Origin: Coffea arabica
Taxonomy: Eukaryota > Streptophyta > Magnoliopsida > Gentianales > Rubiaceae
NCBI RefSeq assembly: GCF_036785885.1
Contig: NC_092312.1
Span: 27,022,001-27,086,000 of the forward strand
Reading direction: 5' to 3'
DNA length: 64,000 bases
A program made the translations under genes and the position numbers. Below are positions 1-11,581 of the stretch, piece by piece (the first letter of the stretch is position 1; the number at the start of each line of letters is the position of its first letter). Under the pieces are notes generated by a model. That model worked only from the letters and a program-made list of their open reading frames with translations. It was not told the DNA's origin and did no database searches.

Positions 1-1510
1 TCTTTTTCTCACACTTCTTCCTGTGCTCTTCATCAGTGCATCCAAAATCATACATCATGATGAAAAAGTATGCACATGCGAACCCTGCTCCTGTTCTTTT
101 TGGGTACACCCCAGAGAATTGTGGTCATTATTTTTCTGCACCAGCCCTGAAGAAATCGGTCTCTATCACCATTCGTAATTTTTTTTTACTTTTTATATTT
201 TGGAATTCATCACCATCAGTTTCTGCTTTTTTTGTTCCCCCTCTTTTTAAAGCTACCATCACCATCAGTTAGAAACGAGGAATTATCCACCTTTGTTTAA
301 TTGCTGATCGAGTCTGGCTTTGACAAAGAGAAAATAAAGAAAAACACTTGCAGCGACAAGCACTAATCCTTTATGGAAGCAATGCAATATCATTATTCAT
401 TAGGAAACGAATGATTATTTGAGCATACCTTGCTTGATCATTGAAGCAGGCAAAATTAATTAGCTTTCTTTTACCTTTCTTTTTTATTTGAGCAAATTGC
501 GCGAAATGTGACTAATCTATTGCAATATGCCGCTTTTGGTCACTAAACTTTTTTATTAGTCAAAAAATGCTACTGAACTAGTAAATTTATACCGTTTAGA
601 TCACTCCGTTTATTTATGCTGTTAGGAGAGACGGCATAAATAGAATCTTCCGAATCAACTCATAGTCTACAACCCAATTCGAAAACATGTTGGTCTTGAA
701 AGCCATCGATCCTTTCAAATCTGAATAGAATCTCCCAAGCCAACTCATAGCCTACAACCCAATTCAAGAACCTTCTTTCCTTCAATGAGCTGCTGATCTT
801 GTCTGCTCCAACATTTGGCCAAAGCTTAGTGCGCTCTAGAATAATTTGCTTGAACTTCTTTATTCTTGAAGTCCTTATCCCTAATTAATTAATTAATGGA
901 CGACAAAATAGAATCTCTGTTCTGTGATTTTGTGGTATTTTCTTCAAAACCAAATGTAGTTCTCTGATTCCTTTATTTAATCCTTTTTCCTTTTGTTCTC
1001 TTCAAAATAGAAATGGTTCCCTTGCTAGTTCTTTATACGTCAGTAAACAGTCAATTATTGTGCACTTACACTTTGATGCAAAACTAGCCGTGGCTTTTGC
1101 AACATTTTGAAATGGATCTATCATCGGAGTTTGCTTTCACAAAACTAGAAAAGATGGTTTTGTCCAATTTCAACTGTTAAATCTAATGAAACTTCCCTGA
1201 AGACGACATAAATTTGATGCTATTCTAGTTAGGTCAGTTAGGTTTAATGCCTCGAATGCACGAAAGAGCCGTTTGAGGTGTTCAATTCTGTCGATTCGAT
1301 TCATACATTTTCCAATTCAAATCAAGGTGCAAGGAGATCACTGAACATATTTTAACCACAGGGAGTAGTATAACTTTTACGTAAAACATAGGGGTTTACA
1401 AGATTTTACCTTTTTCTATACAGTTATTCTTGCCTTACAAATGATAAGCTATGTAAAATGATGCGTTTAAATCATAATTTGCATGCATAATCTAAAATCC
1501 ATCAAGTTTT
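1..1510. other. Intergenic, no gene seen
   Basis: AT-rich DNA with no convincing coding exon. The only structure I see is a diverged direct repeat of about 47 bases, near 639-687 and 723-770; both copies contain 'caactcatag' and 'tacaacccaattc'. The open frame at 36-272 is low-complexity and matches no family I know. Confidence 0.6.
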
Positions 1511-1515
1511 GTATG

Positions 1516-1999
1516 TGCAGAGGCCCCGTCCCGGGCCCAGACACGTGGCAGTCCGGAAAGGCCAGAGTTGAGCTTGGACCCCAAACCCATGGGAACCATC
1601 TTGGGCCACACCGTCGCTAGGGCTTCGAAGGGCTTCAGAGAACAATCCCATAGAGGGCGGGGAGAATCCCCCTCAGCGCGGGATTGATACTATTCCGGGC
1701 AGATCCCGAAACGTACGGAGGTCGGACTCTCGGGTAGGTATAAATGGTAACGCACACCAACTGTACAAGGTACGCTCACTATTGACAAATTACTCTCGAC
1801 TGTTTTACTTCTCGTGAATTCCACTCAACGGAAGACTGACTTGACCGTCGGAGTGCCCCCGGGGATAACCTAGGGGCTCCCCTGTTAGTCACCTTAGAGA
1901 CATTTTCTTGTTTGTTTTGCAAGATTTGGACATGCTCTTCTCATCAGCACGCTGAGCTCAATAGGTCAGTTCGGTCCGGAAAAACTCAGCGCTTCGTCA
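1516..1999 (+). repeat. 5' LTR
   Basis: The LTR begins TGCAGAGG and ends CTTCGTCA, keeping the TG...CA ends. It contains a TATA box (GTATAAAT, about 1738-1745) preceded by a GC-rich segment. My hand alignment to the 3' LTR finds about 42 substitutions and one 1-base indel over 484 positions (about 9% divergence). Nearly all differences are transitions. Confidence 0.93.
1738..1745 (+). promoter_or_regulatory. TATA box of the 5' LTR
   Basis: GTATAAAT sits in the middle of the LTR, where a Pol II promoter is expected at the U3/R border. The same sequence is kept in the 3' LTR at about 11313-11320. Confidence 0.6.
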
Positions 2000-2001
2000 G
2001 T

Positions 2002-2019
2002 TGGCGCCGTCTGTGGGAA
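2002..2019 (+). other. Primer binding site, tRNA-Asp type
   Basis: Two bases after the LTR comes TGGCGCCGT, complementary to the 3' end of plant tRNA-Asp including CCA. The following bases (CTGTGGGAA) no longer pair well. This position and sequence are usual for the minus-strand primer site of plant gypsy elements. Confidence 0.75.
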
Positions 2020-2043
2020 CGAAAGGTAAGTGTAGTTGTGTTG

Positions 2044-3720
2044 ATGGCGAGAACGCGTTCCAAGCAAACCATAGAGAACACCGATCCCGGAGCCGGTGAG
2101 GGGTCCCGGCGAAGGGAGACCGAAGCGGCTCGGGACGCTGGGGGCTCAGCCCTTTCGGGGAAACGAAAACAGCAGATTCTCCAATTCGTGACGGAGAACC
2201 TCCCCATGTTGGAAGACATGATCCGCCAGGCGAAGGAGGGGGTGGAGCTGGGGGCGCACAAACCTCCAAGACGAAGGAGAAGGAGAAGGAATCACCCCTC
2301 ATTCCCTCAGAGGATGAGTCACGGGACCAGCCCCCAAGAATGAAACGGCCACGGACTCCCCCTCGGCCACGAGCGTCGGTGGTCGGAGATAATTAGAGGT
2401 ATTCCCGCGACCGATCCGCTGGGAGCCGACGGAGAAATCCTTCCCAGTGGAAGCCCACGCGGAACGAGCCTGAACGCTCCGCTGACCGATCTGTCAAGAG
2501 CCGACCGCGTAACCTTTCCCAGTAGAAGCCTGTCCGAGATAAACTCGAGCAGATCTTGCGGTCGCAATTGTACAAGGACAATTACACAGTCTCGCCCTTT
2601 ACCCGAGAGATAGAGGACTACCCGCTACCCCGGAGATTCAAGATCCCGAACATTGAGCTGTATGACGTTTTGGCCGATCCGGAAGACCATCTCTCGATCT
2701 TCCTGATGCACATGCGTCTGCAAATAGTTGCGGATGAAATCCGTTGCAAGACCTTCCCAATGTTTCTGAAGGGGAGGGCCCGGTTTTGGTTCCAGGGCCT
2801 GGCACCAGGGTCCATCCGAAGTTTTCCCAAACTGGCTAGGCAGTTCGTCTCCCAGTTCGTCTTTTCGAGGACTTATTCGAAGAATACGGCTCACTGATGG
2901 CAATCAGGCAGAAGCCGGACGAATCACTGAGATGTTTCATGGCCCGCTTCAACACGGAGAGCCTGCAGATCAGGGACAATGATAAAAAGGTGGTAATGGC
3001 CGCCTTCATGAACGGGTTCAGGGCAGAAGAGCTCTTCTGCAAGCTGGTCGAGAAGCCTCCCAGAGACCTGGAGGAGCTCTTGACTAGGGCGCACGCAGCC
3101 GCTAACGCAGAGGAGGCGGCACGCCTGAAGAACGAGTCGGATCGGGAGTTCGGAGATCGGAGAGGACGGGGAAACCACCCCCAAAGTAAGGATGGCCCTG
3201 CCAAGAAAAACGTTTTTGACCGACTCTCAAAGGAGAAAGCTCCCGCTCAACCGCCGTTTTCGGAAAAAGGGTACACCCTCCTGACTCGCCCAGAGCCTAG
3301 ATCCTGACCGTTATGGAGGCGGAGGGTCTGGGGGAACGACAGCCTAAGATGGGGATACCCCGAAACAAGAGAAATCAGGACCGGTATTGTGCCTTCCACC
3401 GTGACGTCGGGCATGACACGGAGGGATGCTAGTCCTGCTGAAAAAGATCGAGGATCTGATCCAGCGCGACTTCTTGGGACGATTTGTGCGGCAAGACCGA
3501 CCAGGCCACGAGCCAGGAAGGACCTACCGCGGAGATAGGGGCGAGGGCCAGCGTCGCGACTGTCCTGAGCGGTGTGACATTCCTCGAGGCCGCTCCCCCG
3601 ACCAGGACACCCGGAACTTGGCAGGGGTGATTAACACCATCGCTGGGGGTCCTACGGGGGGAACAGCAATACGGCTCAGAAGAACAGGCGACCTCCCCCC
3701 GAGGGGGATGATTCCTTGAA
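2044..3720 (+). pseudogene. Retroelement gag (broken)
   Basis: Gag forms the capsid-like particle of the retrotransposon. A likely start codon at 2044 (MARTRSKQ) opens a basic N-terminal piece that stops at 2343. The retrotransposon gag core is read at 2556-2897 (with the hallmark FLKGRARFWFQGL), then continues in another frame at 2897-3307 (QKPDESLRCFMARF). A CCHC-like zinc knuckle, CAFHRDVGHDTEGC, lies near 3388-3430. At least two frame changes and several stops separate these pieces. The break at about 2885 splits the gag core. The order and motifs match Tat-type gag, so I call it a pseudogene rather than an active ORF. Confidence 0.85.
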
Positions 3721-6700
3721 GTGCCTGCGCGTGGACGAAGAAATTACCTTCGGACCGAGGGATGCGGTTCCCCTGACATCAGGGAATCATGAGGCCATTG
3801 TGATAGACGTCGTAACCAATAACTATCGGGTGAAGAAAGTGTACGACGACCAAGGAAATGCAGTGGACATCCTGTTCTATCGGGTATTCAAGGAGCTTGG
3901 TTTGGAAGATGGACAGTTGATCCCGGTTCGGACACCTCTGGTGGGTTTCACCGGGCCACCTATCAACCCGGAGGGGATGATCACCCTGACGGTTATGGTA
4001 GGGCAGGCGCCCAAATGCCGGACCATCCCCGTCAACTTCGTGGTGGTCAAACAACAATCCCCGTACAATATATTCCTAGGTCGGCCCGGTTTGAACGCCC
4101 TCCGAGCTATTCCTTCTTCGCTCTACCTCAGCGTCAAATTCTCCACACCGGGAGAAATAGCTGAGGTACACGGAGATCCAAAAGTGGCCCGAGCTTGCTA
4201 CTTGGCCATGCTCCGGGGGCAAGAGAAGGTGGTCGCTCAGACAACCAGCTTGGAGCCCTACATCCCGGGGGAGGAGGCCAGACAGTTGGACACCCACGAG
4301 GAGTTCCCCTTGAGAGAGGACAGGCCCGACCGGGTCCTCCGCATCGGTGTGTCGGTACCTTCCGAGGAGAAGGAGGGTTTGAAGGCCCTGCTAAGGGAGT
4401 ATTTCCGGGTCTTTGCGTGGACGGTTGAGAACATGCCCGGAATTTCGACTGACCTGGCCGTTCACCACCTCAACGTAGATCCCCGTTTCAAGTCGGTGAA
4501 ACAGAAGAAGAGGAGTTTCGTCCCAAAGAGGAATGGGGTGATCAAGAAGGAGGTCGGCCAGCTGCTGGAATCCAAGATCATCCTGGAGGTATATTACTCG
4601 ACCTGGCTAGCCAACCCGGTCCTGGTGAAGAAGGAGGACAAATTTTGGAGGATGTGCGTGGATTTCACAGACCTCAATAAATCCTGTCCAAAGAACTGCT
4701 TTCCTTTGCCGAGAATTGACAGGTTAGTAGACTTTGTTGTGGGTTTTGACGTTTTGTATTTCCTGGATGCTTTCAAGAGATACCACCAAATAGAGATGGC
4801 TGAAAAAGATCGGGAAAAGACTCTTTCATCACTGAGAAGGGGACTTACTGCTATCGGACAATGCCGTTTGGGCTAAAAAATACTGGAGCTACCTACCAGC
4901 GCCTGGTCAACAAATTGTTCCAAAATTAGATCGGCAGGAATATGGAGGTCTATGTGGACGATATGCTCGTCAGGAGCCGAACTGACCGACAGCTCGTTCC
5001 CGACTTGAGCGAAATCTTGAACATCCTGAGGGAGAGTCGGATGCGGCTGAACCCGAAAAAATGCACATTCGGGGTTAGGTCGGGAAGGTTCTTAGGTTTC
5101 TTGGTCTTCCGAGAGGGGATCCGGACCAACCCGGATAAGCTCTAGGCCATCATGGGTATGGCCCTTTCGAGGAACATAAAGGAGGTCCAGCAGCTCACAG
5201 GAAGGATAGCCGCCCTGAATAGATTCCTCTCGCGTTCCGCGGTGAGGGGGCTACCCTTCTTTCGAATCTTGAAAGCCCTAAAAACTTTCAATGGATTGAG
5301 AAATGCCAGAAAGCCTTCACCGATCTGAAAGCATATCTGGTTGAGCTGCCCACTTTGACCGCCCTGGAGTAGGGAGAAACCATGTTCCTATACTTGTCCG
5401 CTTGCAACGAGGTCGTTAGCGCGGTTTTGGTGTGAGAAGACCGGGGGCTCAGAGACAAATATATTATGTCAGCCGTGCTTTACAAGGGCCGGAAACGCGA
5501 TACACACCGGCAGAAAAATTGGTCCTTGCCCTGGTGCACGCAGCCCGAAAATTCCAACCTTACTTCCAGACCCACAGCATTGTTGTCATGATTGATCAGC
5601 CCTTACGACAGATACTCACAAAACCCGAGGTCTCGGGCAGGATGACCAAATGGGCCGTCGAACTGGCCGAGCATGACATCGGCTATCAGTCTCGCACCGC
5701 CATCAAAGCTCAGGCCCTGGCGGACTTCCTTGCTGAAGGGGCCAGTTTGTCCGTGGCCGAGTCAAGCTCTTTGCCTGAGGAGGTACGGTCGGAAGAGCCG
5801 TGGGTACTGTTTGTGGACGGGGCCTCGAACAAGGAAGGGAGCGGAGCCGGCCTGCTGCTTACCTCGCCCACCGGGGAAGAGTTGACCTACGGGCTCAAAT
5901 TTGACTTCGCGGCATCCAACAATGAGGCGGAGTACGAGACCCTATTGACTGGATTGCGGATAGTCCATCAGATGAGTATAACTGCGATCAAAGTCCGGAG
6001 TGACTCCCAACTCGTAGTCCACCAAGTTCGCGGGGAGTACGAGACCAAGGAGGACATCATGAAAAAATACTTGCTAAGGCGCGAGAGGCGATAACGTTGT
6101 TTGATGTTTTTGAAATTGAGCAGGTGCCGAGATCACAGAACAAGCGCACGGACGCTCTGTCAAAACTGGCATCCTCCTCGTTTGCTCACCTGAACAAGGA
6201 GGTATTGGTGGAGGTAGTCAAGCAAAAAAGCATCGACCAGGTCCAAATCTTGGCTATAGACAGCCCGGCCTCTTGGATGACTCCCCTCGTGGATTTCCTC
6301 AACTCGGGTGTCCTCCCCGAGGACAAAATCGAGACCCGCCGACTCCAACTCAGAGCTGCCAAGTACGCCTACTATGGGGGGACCCTCTACAGGAGGTCGT
6401 ATCTGTCTCCCTAGCTAAAGTGCGTAACTTTCGAGGAAGGCGACTATGTCCTTCGAGAAGTTCATGAAAGTTTATACACGACGCATGTGGGATTTCGGGT
6501 GTTGGCCAAAAAGTGCCTGTTCCTGGGCTACTATTGGCCCTCAGTGTTTCGGGATGCTGCGGCGCTAGTTCAGCAATGCCGAGCTTGTCAGGGTGCACGC
6601 CCCGCTGCGTCACCAACCAACTCAGGAGATGGTCCCCATCCACAGTTCTTGGCCTTTTCTCCAGTGGAAAATAGACCTTCTGGGGCCTTTTCTCAAGTTT

Positions 6701-7506
6701 TCGGGAGATACGAACATCTCGTGGTGGCCATCGACTACTTCACAAAGTGGATGGAAGCGGAACCTCTGGCCACTATCTCTGGAAAAGTAGTTCAGAAATT
6801 CTTCTGGAAAAATATAGTTTGCCGCTTCGAGATTCTGCTTGTCTTGATATCTGACAATGGGTAACAGTTCGCTGAAAACCCCTTCAAGGACTGGTGCGCG
6901 GAGCTCGGGATCAACCAACACTTCACTTCGGTCGGTCATCCCCAGGCCAACGGCCAAGTGGAGAACGTTAATCGAATCATTCTGCAAGGACTGAAGACTA
7001 GGTTGGAACTGGCCCAGTCTAACTGGCTAGAGGAACTTCCTAGTGTCCTCTGAGCTTACCGAACTACGCCGAGAACAGCCACTCATGAGACCCCTTTCTC
7101 CCTGACTTATGGGGCAGAAACGGTGGTACCAGCAGAGATCGGCCTCCCATCGCATCGGATACAGAATTTCATTGCGGCAACCAATGAAGAAGAACTGAGG
7201 TGTAACTTGGACATGTTGGAAGCCAAGCGCGAGGAAACGGCGATACGGATGGCTAAGTACAAAAGTCAACTTGCCCGCTATCATAACGCGAAGATGAGGA
7301 ATACGCAGTACCAGTCGGGAGACCTCGTTTTAAGAAAGAACTCAGTCAGTCGAACTCATAGTTCCAACAAGCTTGATCCAAACTGGGAGGGGCCGTACAA
7401 AGTCCTGGAGACGAGTTGAGTTGGGTACTGCAAGTTTCCGAAATCAGATGGAGTAGAGGTACCCCGCACTTGGCACTTTTCGAACTTGCGATTGTTCATA
7501 GGTTAG
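3716..7506 (+). pseudogene. Retroelement pol (protease, RT, dual RNase H, integrase; broken)
   Basis: Pol copies and integrates the element. The protease region is at about 3780-4110 (VDILF, NIFLGRPGL); its expected D-[ST]-G-type active-site loop reads DDQGNAVD, so it looks inactive. RT follows at about 4470-5145, with FPLPRID, a frameshift near 4840, MPFGLKN and the catalytic YVDD at 4951-4962. The Ty3-type RNase H is at 5432-5740 (YYVSRAL, AEKLVLALVHAARKF). A second RNase H is at about 5803-6170, with acidic residues in FVDGAS, NNEAEYE, RSDSQL and KRTDAL. Integrase is at about 6440-7420: a zinc region ending CRACQ, then AIDYF, ISDNG and NGQVENVNR giving the D,D,E triad. In-frame stops lie near 4927, 5143, 5370, 6093, 6412, 6862 and 7051. 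Several are explained by C-to-T or G-to-A changes (CAG to TAG, TGG to TGA). Confidence 0.9.
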
Positions 7507-8135
7507 ATTAGTCCAAGATATCTTACTGTCTGTTCTTCGGAATCCACTTTCGAGTCAAACTAAATAAATGTTCGATTTCGAACCTTCATTACAAAGTTTA
7601 TCAATACCGTTTACCTTGAACTGTCGCGCTATTTGCTTGTTAATTCTACACTAGCACACTTGGGCATGCTAAGTGTCCTAGTGGGAAGTGGGGGCAATGA
7701 ATGGATGAAATGCCTTTAAAGTTTGAGAGTTTGACGTTCGACCCAGGAGGTCGGCATAGTTTAAAGCTTTAAAGTCTGATGTTCGGCCCAGGAGGTCGGC
7801 ACACCGCTTCGGTTGTTAGAATTCGGTTGGTGAATTAGTTTAATAGTTTGTTAGTGCCCTAGTTTGTTGCCCTTGACAATTTGGCTGTTAGTTTAAAGTT
7901 TGATAGGTGCTCGACCCGAGAGGTCGACACGCCGCTTTGGTGGATCAGTTTGATGTTTGACCCAGGAGGTCGGCATGCCGCTTCGATTGTTAGAGTTCGG
8001 CGCAAGGAAAAATTGGAAGCCAGAATTAGATAGTTTCATTCAGTATCATTTCATATATACATTCAAAACCTACCTATTGCAAAGCCTACCGAGCTATCAA
8101 AAAAAAACAAAAAAAAGAAAAGCACAGCTTAACCC
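7507..8135. repeat. Retroelement 3' untranslated region with short subrepeats
   Basis: No coding frame. A motif close to 'gacccaggaggtcggca' recurs near 7740, 7787, 7915 and 7957 together with 'tttaaag' and 'ccgctt' blocks, so it is a degenerate subrepeat array. A purine-rich tract, 'agtgggaagtgggggcaa', lies at about 7679-7696 and resembles a polypurine primer tract, though it is 3.4 kb from the 3' LTR. Tandem subrepeats downstream of pol are common in Tat elements. Confidence 0.6.
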
Positions 8136-10766
8136 CTAAGCCATTGGCTCCTTCCCGGAAGCCCTGCCGGGAGCCTCGCCCTTTTCCAAGGGAATCTCCG
8201 TGAGCTCGGCTCCTACGTCACTTCTGCCAACCAGATCTTTTAGGGCATGCCCCTTGCAATACCCGTCGAAAAGCCAGTCTAACTTCTTCTCGGCGGTAGG
8301 ATTGTAGTCCTTGAATGTGGCCAAATCGAAGCCAAACAGATTGAGTTCCTTCACCTGGTCCAGGGCTCGCGTGAAATCGACCTGAAGGATGGGTTGGTTG
8401 AGGAGGGCGACGTTTTCGGCAAACTGTTCGGAGGAGATGAACTCCCGAATAGCCTTCCTGCGCTCCCGGTTGACGGTGCCGGATAGCTCGATGGCGTGGT
8501 TCGCCCTCAACTTCTCTACGCTCGCTCTCTCCTGGTCCAACTCTGACCTGATGGAGGTGAGCTGGACTTGAACCGCTTCCAACTCCTTCTCGGCTTTACC
8601 CAACTTGGCTTTTAGGGAGTTTGTCTCCTTAAGGACGCGGGCAAGCCTTTACTCAGTCTCCCGAGTCTTTTTCTGTAATTTCTCCAAGTCGGGAGACAGT
8701 TCGGAGAAGCGGGTCGCCAGGGCAGCCCCAGTGGCATTGGCCTGAAGAACGAAAAGGGAAATTAGCGTACTACGGGATCGAACCGGAAAGCAGAGACACA
8801 ATTGGCCTAAGGGGTAGGGAGCTTACTTGAACCTGGGCGATGTAGTACATGTCTTGGAGCTCGAACGGATTGGCCAGCTCCATCCACCTCTTGTCACGCG
8901 GGAGGACCGAGCCCACTACCAACCCGCGAGCCACCTCAGGAAACTGGGCTCGGTCGTTGATGGAGAGTCCCCACGACGGGCAGAAGCGCCGGGGATCGTG
9001 CATGGAGGGGGCCGGACCCGGCTTCACGGGGACCACATGGCGGAAGTGTCACAGACTGGGGGGTGGCGTCTCCCGTGCGTGCTCTTCCGCGGAGCCAACC
9101 CCCAGATAAACCGGACTTGCATGGGGGCACCCCCCGACGTTAGCAGGAGAGGAGGTTGTGCTGAAGTTGGCGCGAGCCTCTTCTCAAACTGGGGGGGCTC
9201 ATCCCCTCGGCCCCTCTTCTGTCCGGTCGTTTTCTTCTTGTTAGCGACCTGCTTGGTGGGGGACGAAGAGTGGGAGGCTTCCTTCGGGGGAGCCGAGCTG
9301 CCCCCAGGAGTCAGAGATGCCTCAGAGGCCTTCTTGGCAGCCTCTGGCTGCGGAGTGGGGGCGGCCACGTCGAAGGGCATGCCCAATAGCTTGGAGAGCC
9401 TCTTCACTGCAGCAAATACCACCAGGTTAGTAAAAAAAAAAAGAGCAACAGACAACAGGAGCACAGAGGCGGCATTACAGGTGTCGTAGTTGGTGGGGGA
9501 GGGCACCACTCCTCCAGGGGACCCGGACAACGTCCCCATCAGCCCGACCACAGATATCTGCTCGGTGGAAAACCTGGCCGCGTGGAGTTTCACTGCAGAG
9601 CTCACCAGTTGACTGAGGGCCTCGATGTCCAAGTCCCCCGGATAGGGGTCGGAGTCGACCTCCCCGACCTTCCACACATTAGAAGGAAAATGTGTAAATT
9701 TAACAACGAAGTCCGCCTTCCAGTTCTTTATGGAAGAGGGGACCCCGAAGAAAAGATCTTGGGTGCTCTTCCCACCCCGAACTTTGTTAGTAGTTCGGCG
9801 GGAGAAATAGTACCACCCGGGAAGGGAGAGCTTAAGGGTGTAAGAGGCTCGGAAGAGAGAAAGAGAATAGGGGATGGGGCAGATGTGGCAGTAGATCAGG
9901 AATCCAATGATGATCCTGATAGGGTTGGGATGGACCTGGGTGATTCTGAATCCCCAATAGCTCAGGATCTCGGATAGGGCTGGAGGAATGGGGAGTCGGA
10001 ACCCTGCGACCAGCTGCTCCCTGTAGATGGCTACGAAGCCGGAGAGAGGTCGGCTGGCTCGATCGTTGGGCCCGGCAGCCCTCGGCTCAAAGGCCAGAGG
10101 AATGGAAAAAGACCTTATCAGCTCGGCGACCTCCTCGGGCGAGAGGGTGGCCTCTTGCTGGTCAGGTTGGCCGTAGTCGAGTTTAGGATCATCCCCCTGT
10201 TCAGGAGCAGGGGTCCCATCGGAGGAATCCCTATCCTCACCTGCCCCTCTCTGGGTTCCGTCAGGGGAGTCATGTGGGGACTTGGGGGAAGGAACGGAAG
10301 TGGCCTGCTGCTCGATGGGAGCATTGTGCTCGGCCACCTCCTCCAGGGTACGGGTAGGAGGAGAATGGACAGATGGAGAACTCATAATGATTATGGGCTC
10401 GAGCAGGTTGGATGTGGAAGTTGGGGTTAAAAGATGAAGAAGATAAAAGAGGAGGAGGCGAGGATGAAGATGAAGATGAAGGAGAGAGAGGAGGAGGCGA
10501 GAATGAAAATGAAGATGAAGAAGAAAGAGGAGGAGGGGAAGATGAAGATGAAGACGAAGAAGAGATAAGAATCCTAAGGGATCTACGATGGGTAGGGACC
10601 CGAGATGCGGTGGAAGTGACGCCGGACTGATCCGACATAAAAGGCAAAGGGTGGCAAGGGGAAAAAGAGAGGAAAAGAGAAAAGAAAAGAACTTACTGGT
10701 GAATGGAATGGGAAAAGATGAAGGAACCGCCGGAATCTGGACACTGTGAGTCGGAAGTCTTGCCAC
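8136..10766 (-). pseudogene. Antisense gene of the Tat element (gypsy-type transposon domain)
   Basis: A long minus-strand frame opens at 10766 or, more credibly, at the internal ATG at 10385 (MSSPSVHSPP), after a low-complexity proline/serine/leucine leader. At about residues 245-325 of the long frame it carries the conserved block YREQLVAGFRLPIPPAL...ILSYWGF...PGWYYFSRR. This is the 'putative gypsy type transposon' domain (Transposase_28 family), of unknown function. Two plausible introns are visible: 9407-9478 (GT-AG with a perfect TACTAAC branch site) and 8743-8826 (GTAAGC...CAG). The last part (8136-8742) encodes a coiled coil followed by KELNLFGFDLATFKDY. A frame change near 9030-9060 and one stop in the last exon mean it is now broken. 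Antisense genes here are known in Grande-like elements; their function is not established. Confidence 0.75.
10430..10565 (+). repeat. Purine-rich GA(A/T) low-complexity tract
   Basis: Imperfect repeats of gaagat, gaggag and gaagaa. Read on the minus strand this is the pyrimidine-rich leader of the antisense gene and encodes serine or leucine/histidine runs depending on frame, so apparent ORFs here are poor evidence of protein. Confidence 0.7.
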
Positions 10767-11091
10767 TGGAACTTTCAGAAGTAAGAAAATACGCGAAATA
10801 AGGAAAATGGCAAATAGAGTCGGAAGAAATCTGATAACCCCTATTCATAGGGAGTAAAATGGGGGGGGGGGAGAAACGGCTGCTTGAAATTGAACCGCCT
10901 TCATGTGAACGCATTTAAAAGCAGTACGGAAACCAAAGAGACGCGACAATTGAAAGGACGCGAGCGCGACTTTTCAGGAGACAGCACTGTGCCGGAGGTG
11001 ACCATGGCAGAGCAGGGTGACGCCAGTCTCCCACGTGGCAGGGGGTGTAGATTAGGTCTGTCTGGAAGCCCTACCTATTCTAGGGGATTAG

Positions 11092-11576
11092 TACAGAGGT
11101 CCCGTCCCGGGTCCAGACACGTGGCAGCTCGGGAAGGCCAGAGCTGGGCTTGGACCCCAAGCCCATGGGAACCATCCTGAGCCACACTGCCGCTAGGGCT
11201 CCGAAGGGCTCCAGAAAACAATCCCGCAGAGGGCAGGGAGAATCTCTCTTAGCGCGGGATTGATACTATTCCGAGCAAATCTCGAAACGTACGGAGGTCG
11301 GACTCTCGGGTAGGTATAAATGGTAACGCATACCAACTGTACAAGGTACGCTCATTATTGACAAATTACTCCCGACTGTTTTACTTCCCGTGAATTCCAC
11401 TCAACGGAAGACTGACTTGACCGTCGGAGTGCCCCCGGGGACAACCTCGGGGCTCCCCTGTTAGTCACCCTAGAGACCTTTTTCTTGTTTGTTTTGCAAG
11501 GTTTGGACACGCTCTTTTCATCAGCATGCCGAGCTCAGTAGGTCAGCTCGGTCCGGGGAAACTCAGCGCTTCGTCA
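11092..11576 (+). repeat. 3' LTR
   Basis: Matches the 5' LTR end to end. Its first dinucleotide is TA rather than TG, a single transition, and it ends CTTCGTCA. It retains the TATA box at about 11313-11320. The preceding 'taggggatta' is only a weak polypurine tract. This LTR reads toward TERT, whose start codon is 1163 bases beyond its end. Confidence 0.93.
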
Positions 11577-11581
11577 GTATA

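Larger units (their letters stand above)
1516..11576 (+). mobile_element. Ty3/gypsy LTR retrotransposon, Tat lineage, decayed
   Basis: The element is bounded by two LTRs (1516-1999 and 11092-11576) and flanked by a near-perfect 5-bp target duplication, GTATG at 1511-1515 and GTATA at 11577-11581. The internal order is primer site, gag, protease, reverse transcriptase, RNase H, second RNase H, integrase, then a 3.6-kb 3' region with an antisense gene. RT before integrase makes it Ty3/gypsy. The additional RNase H and the antisense ORF in the 3' region are known hallmarks of the plant Tat group (Grande, Retand, Ogre relatives). It is GC-rich compared with both flanks. Every reading frame is interrupted, so it cannot move by itself. 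It lies about 1.2 kb upstream of the TERT start codon, in the same orientation. Confidence 0.95.

Noticed and set aside
9024-10384. Plus-strand and third-frame open frames over the antisense gene (for example 8827-9489, 9582-9977, 10155-10630)
   Set aside because: They are shadows of the GC-rich antisense gene and of the purine-rich tract; none shows a conserved domain.
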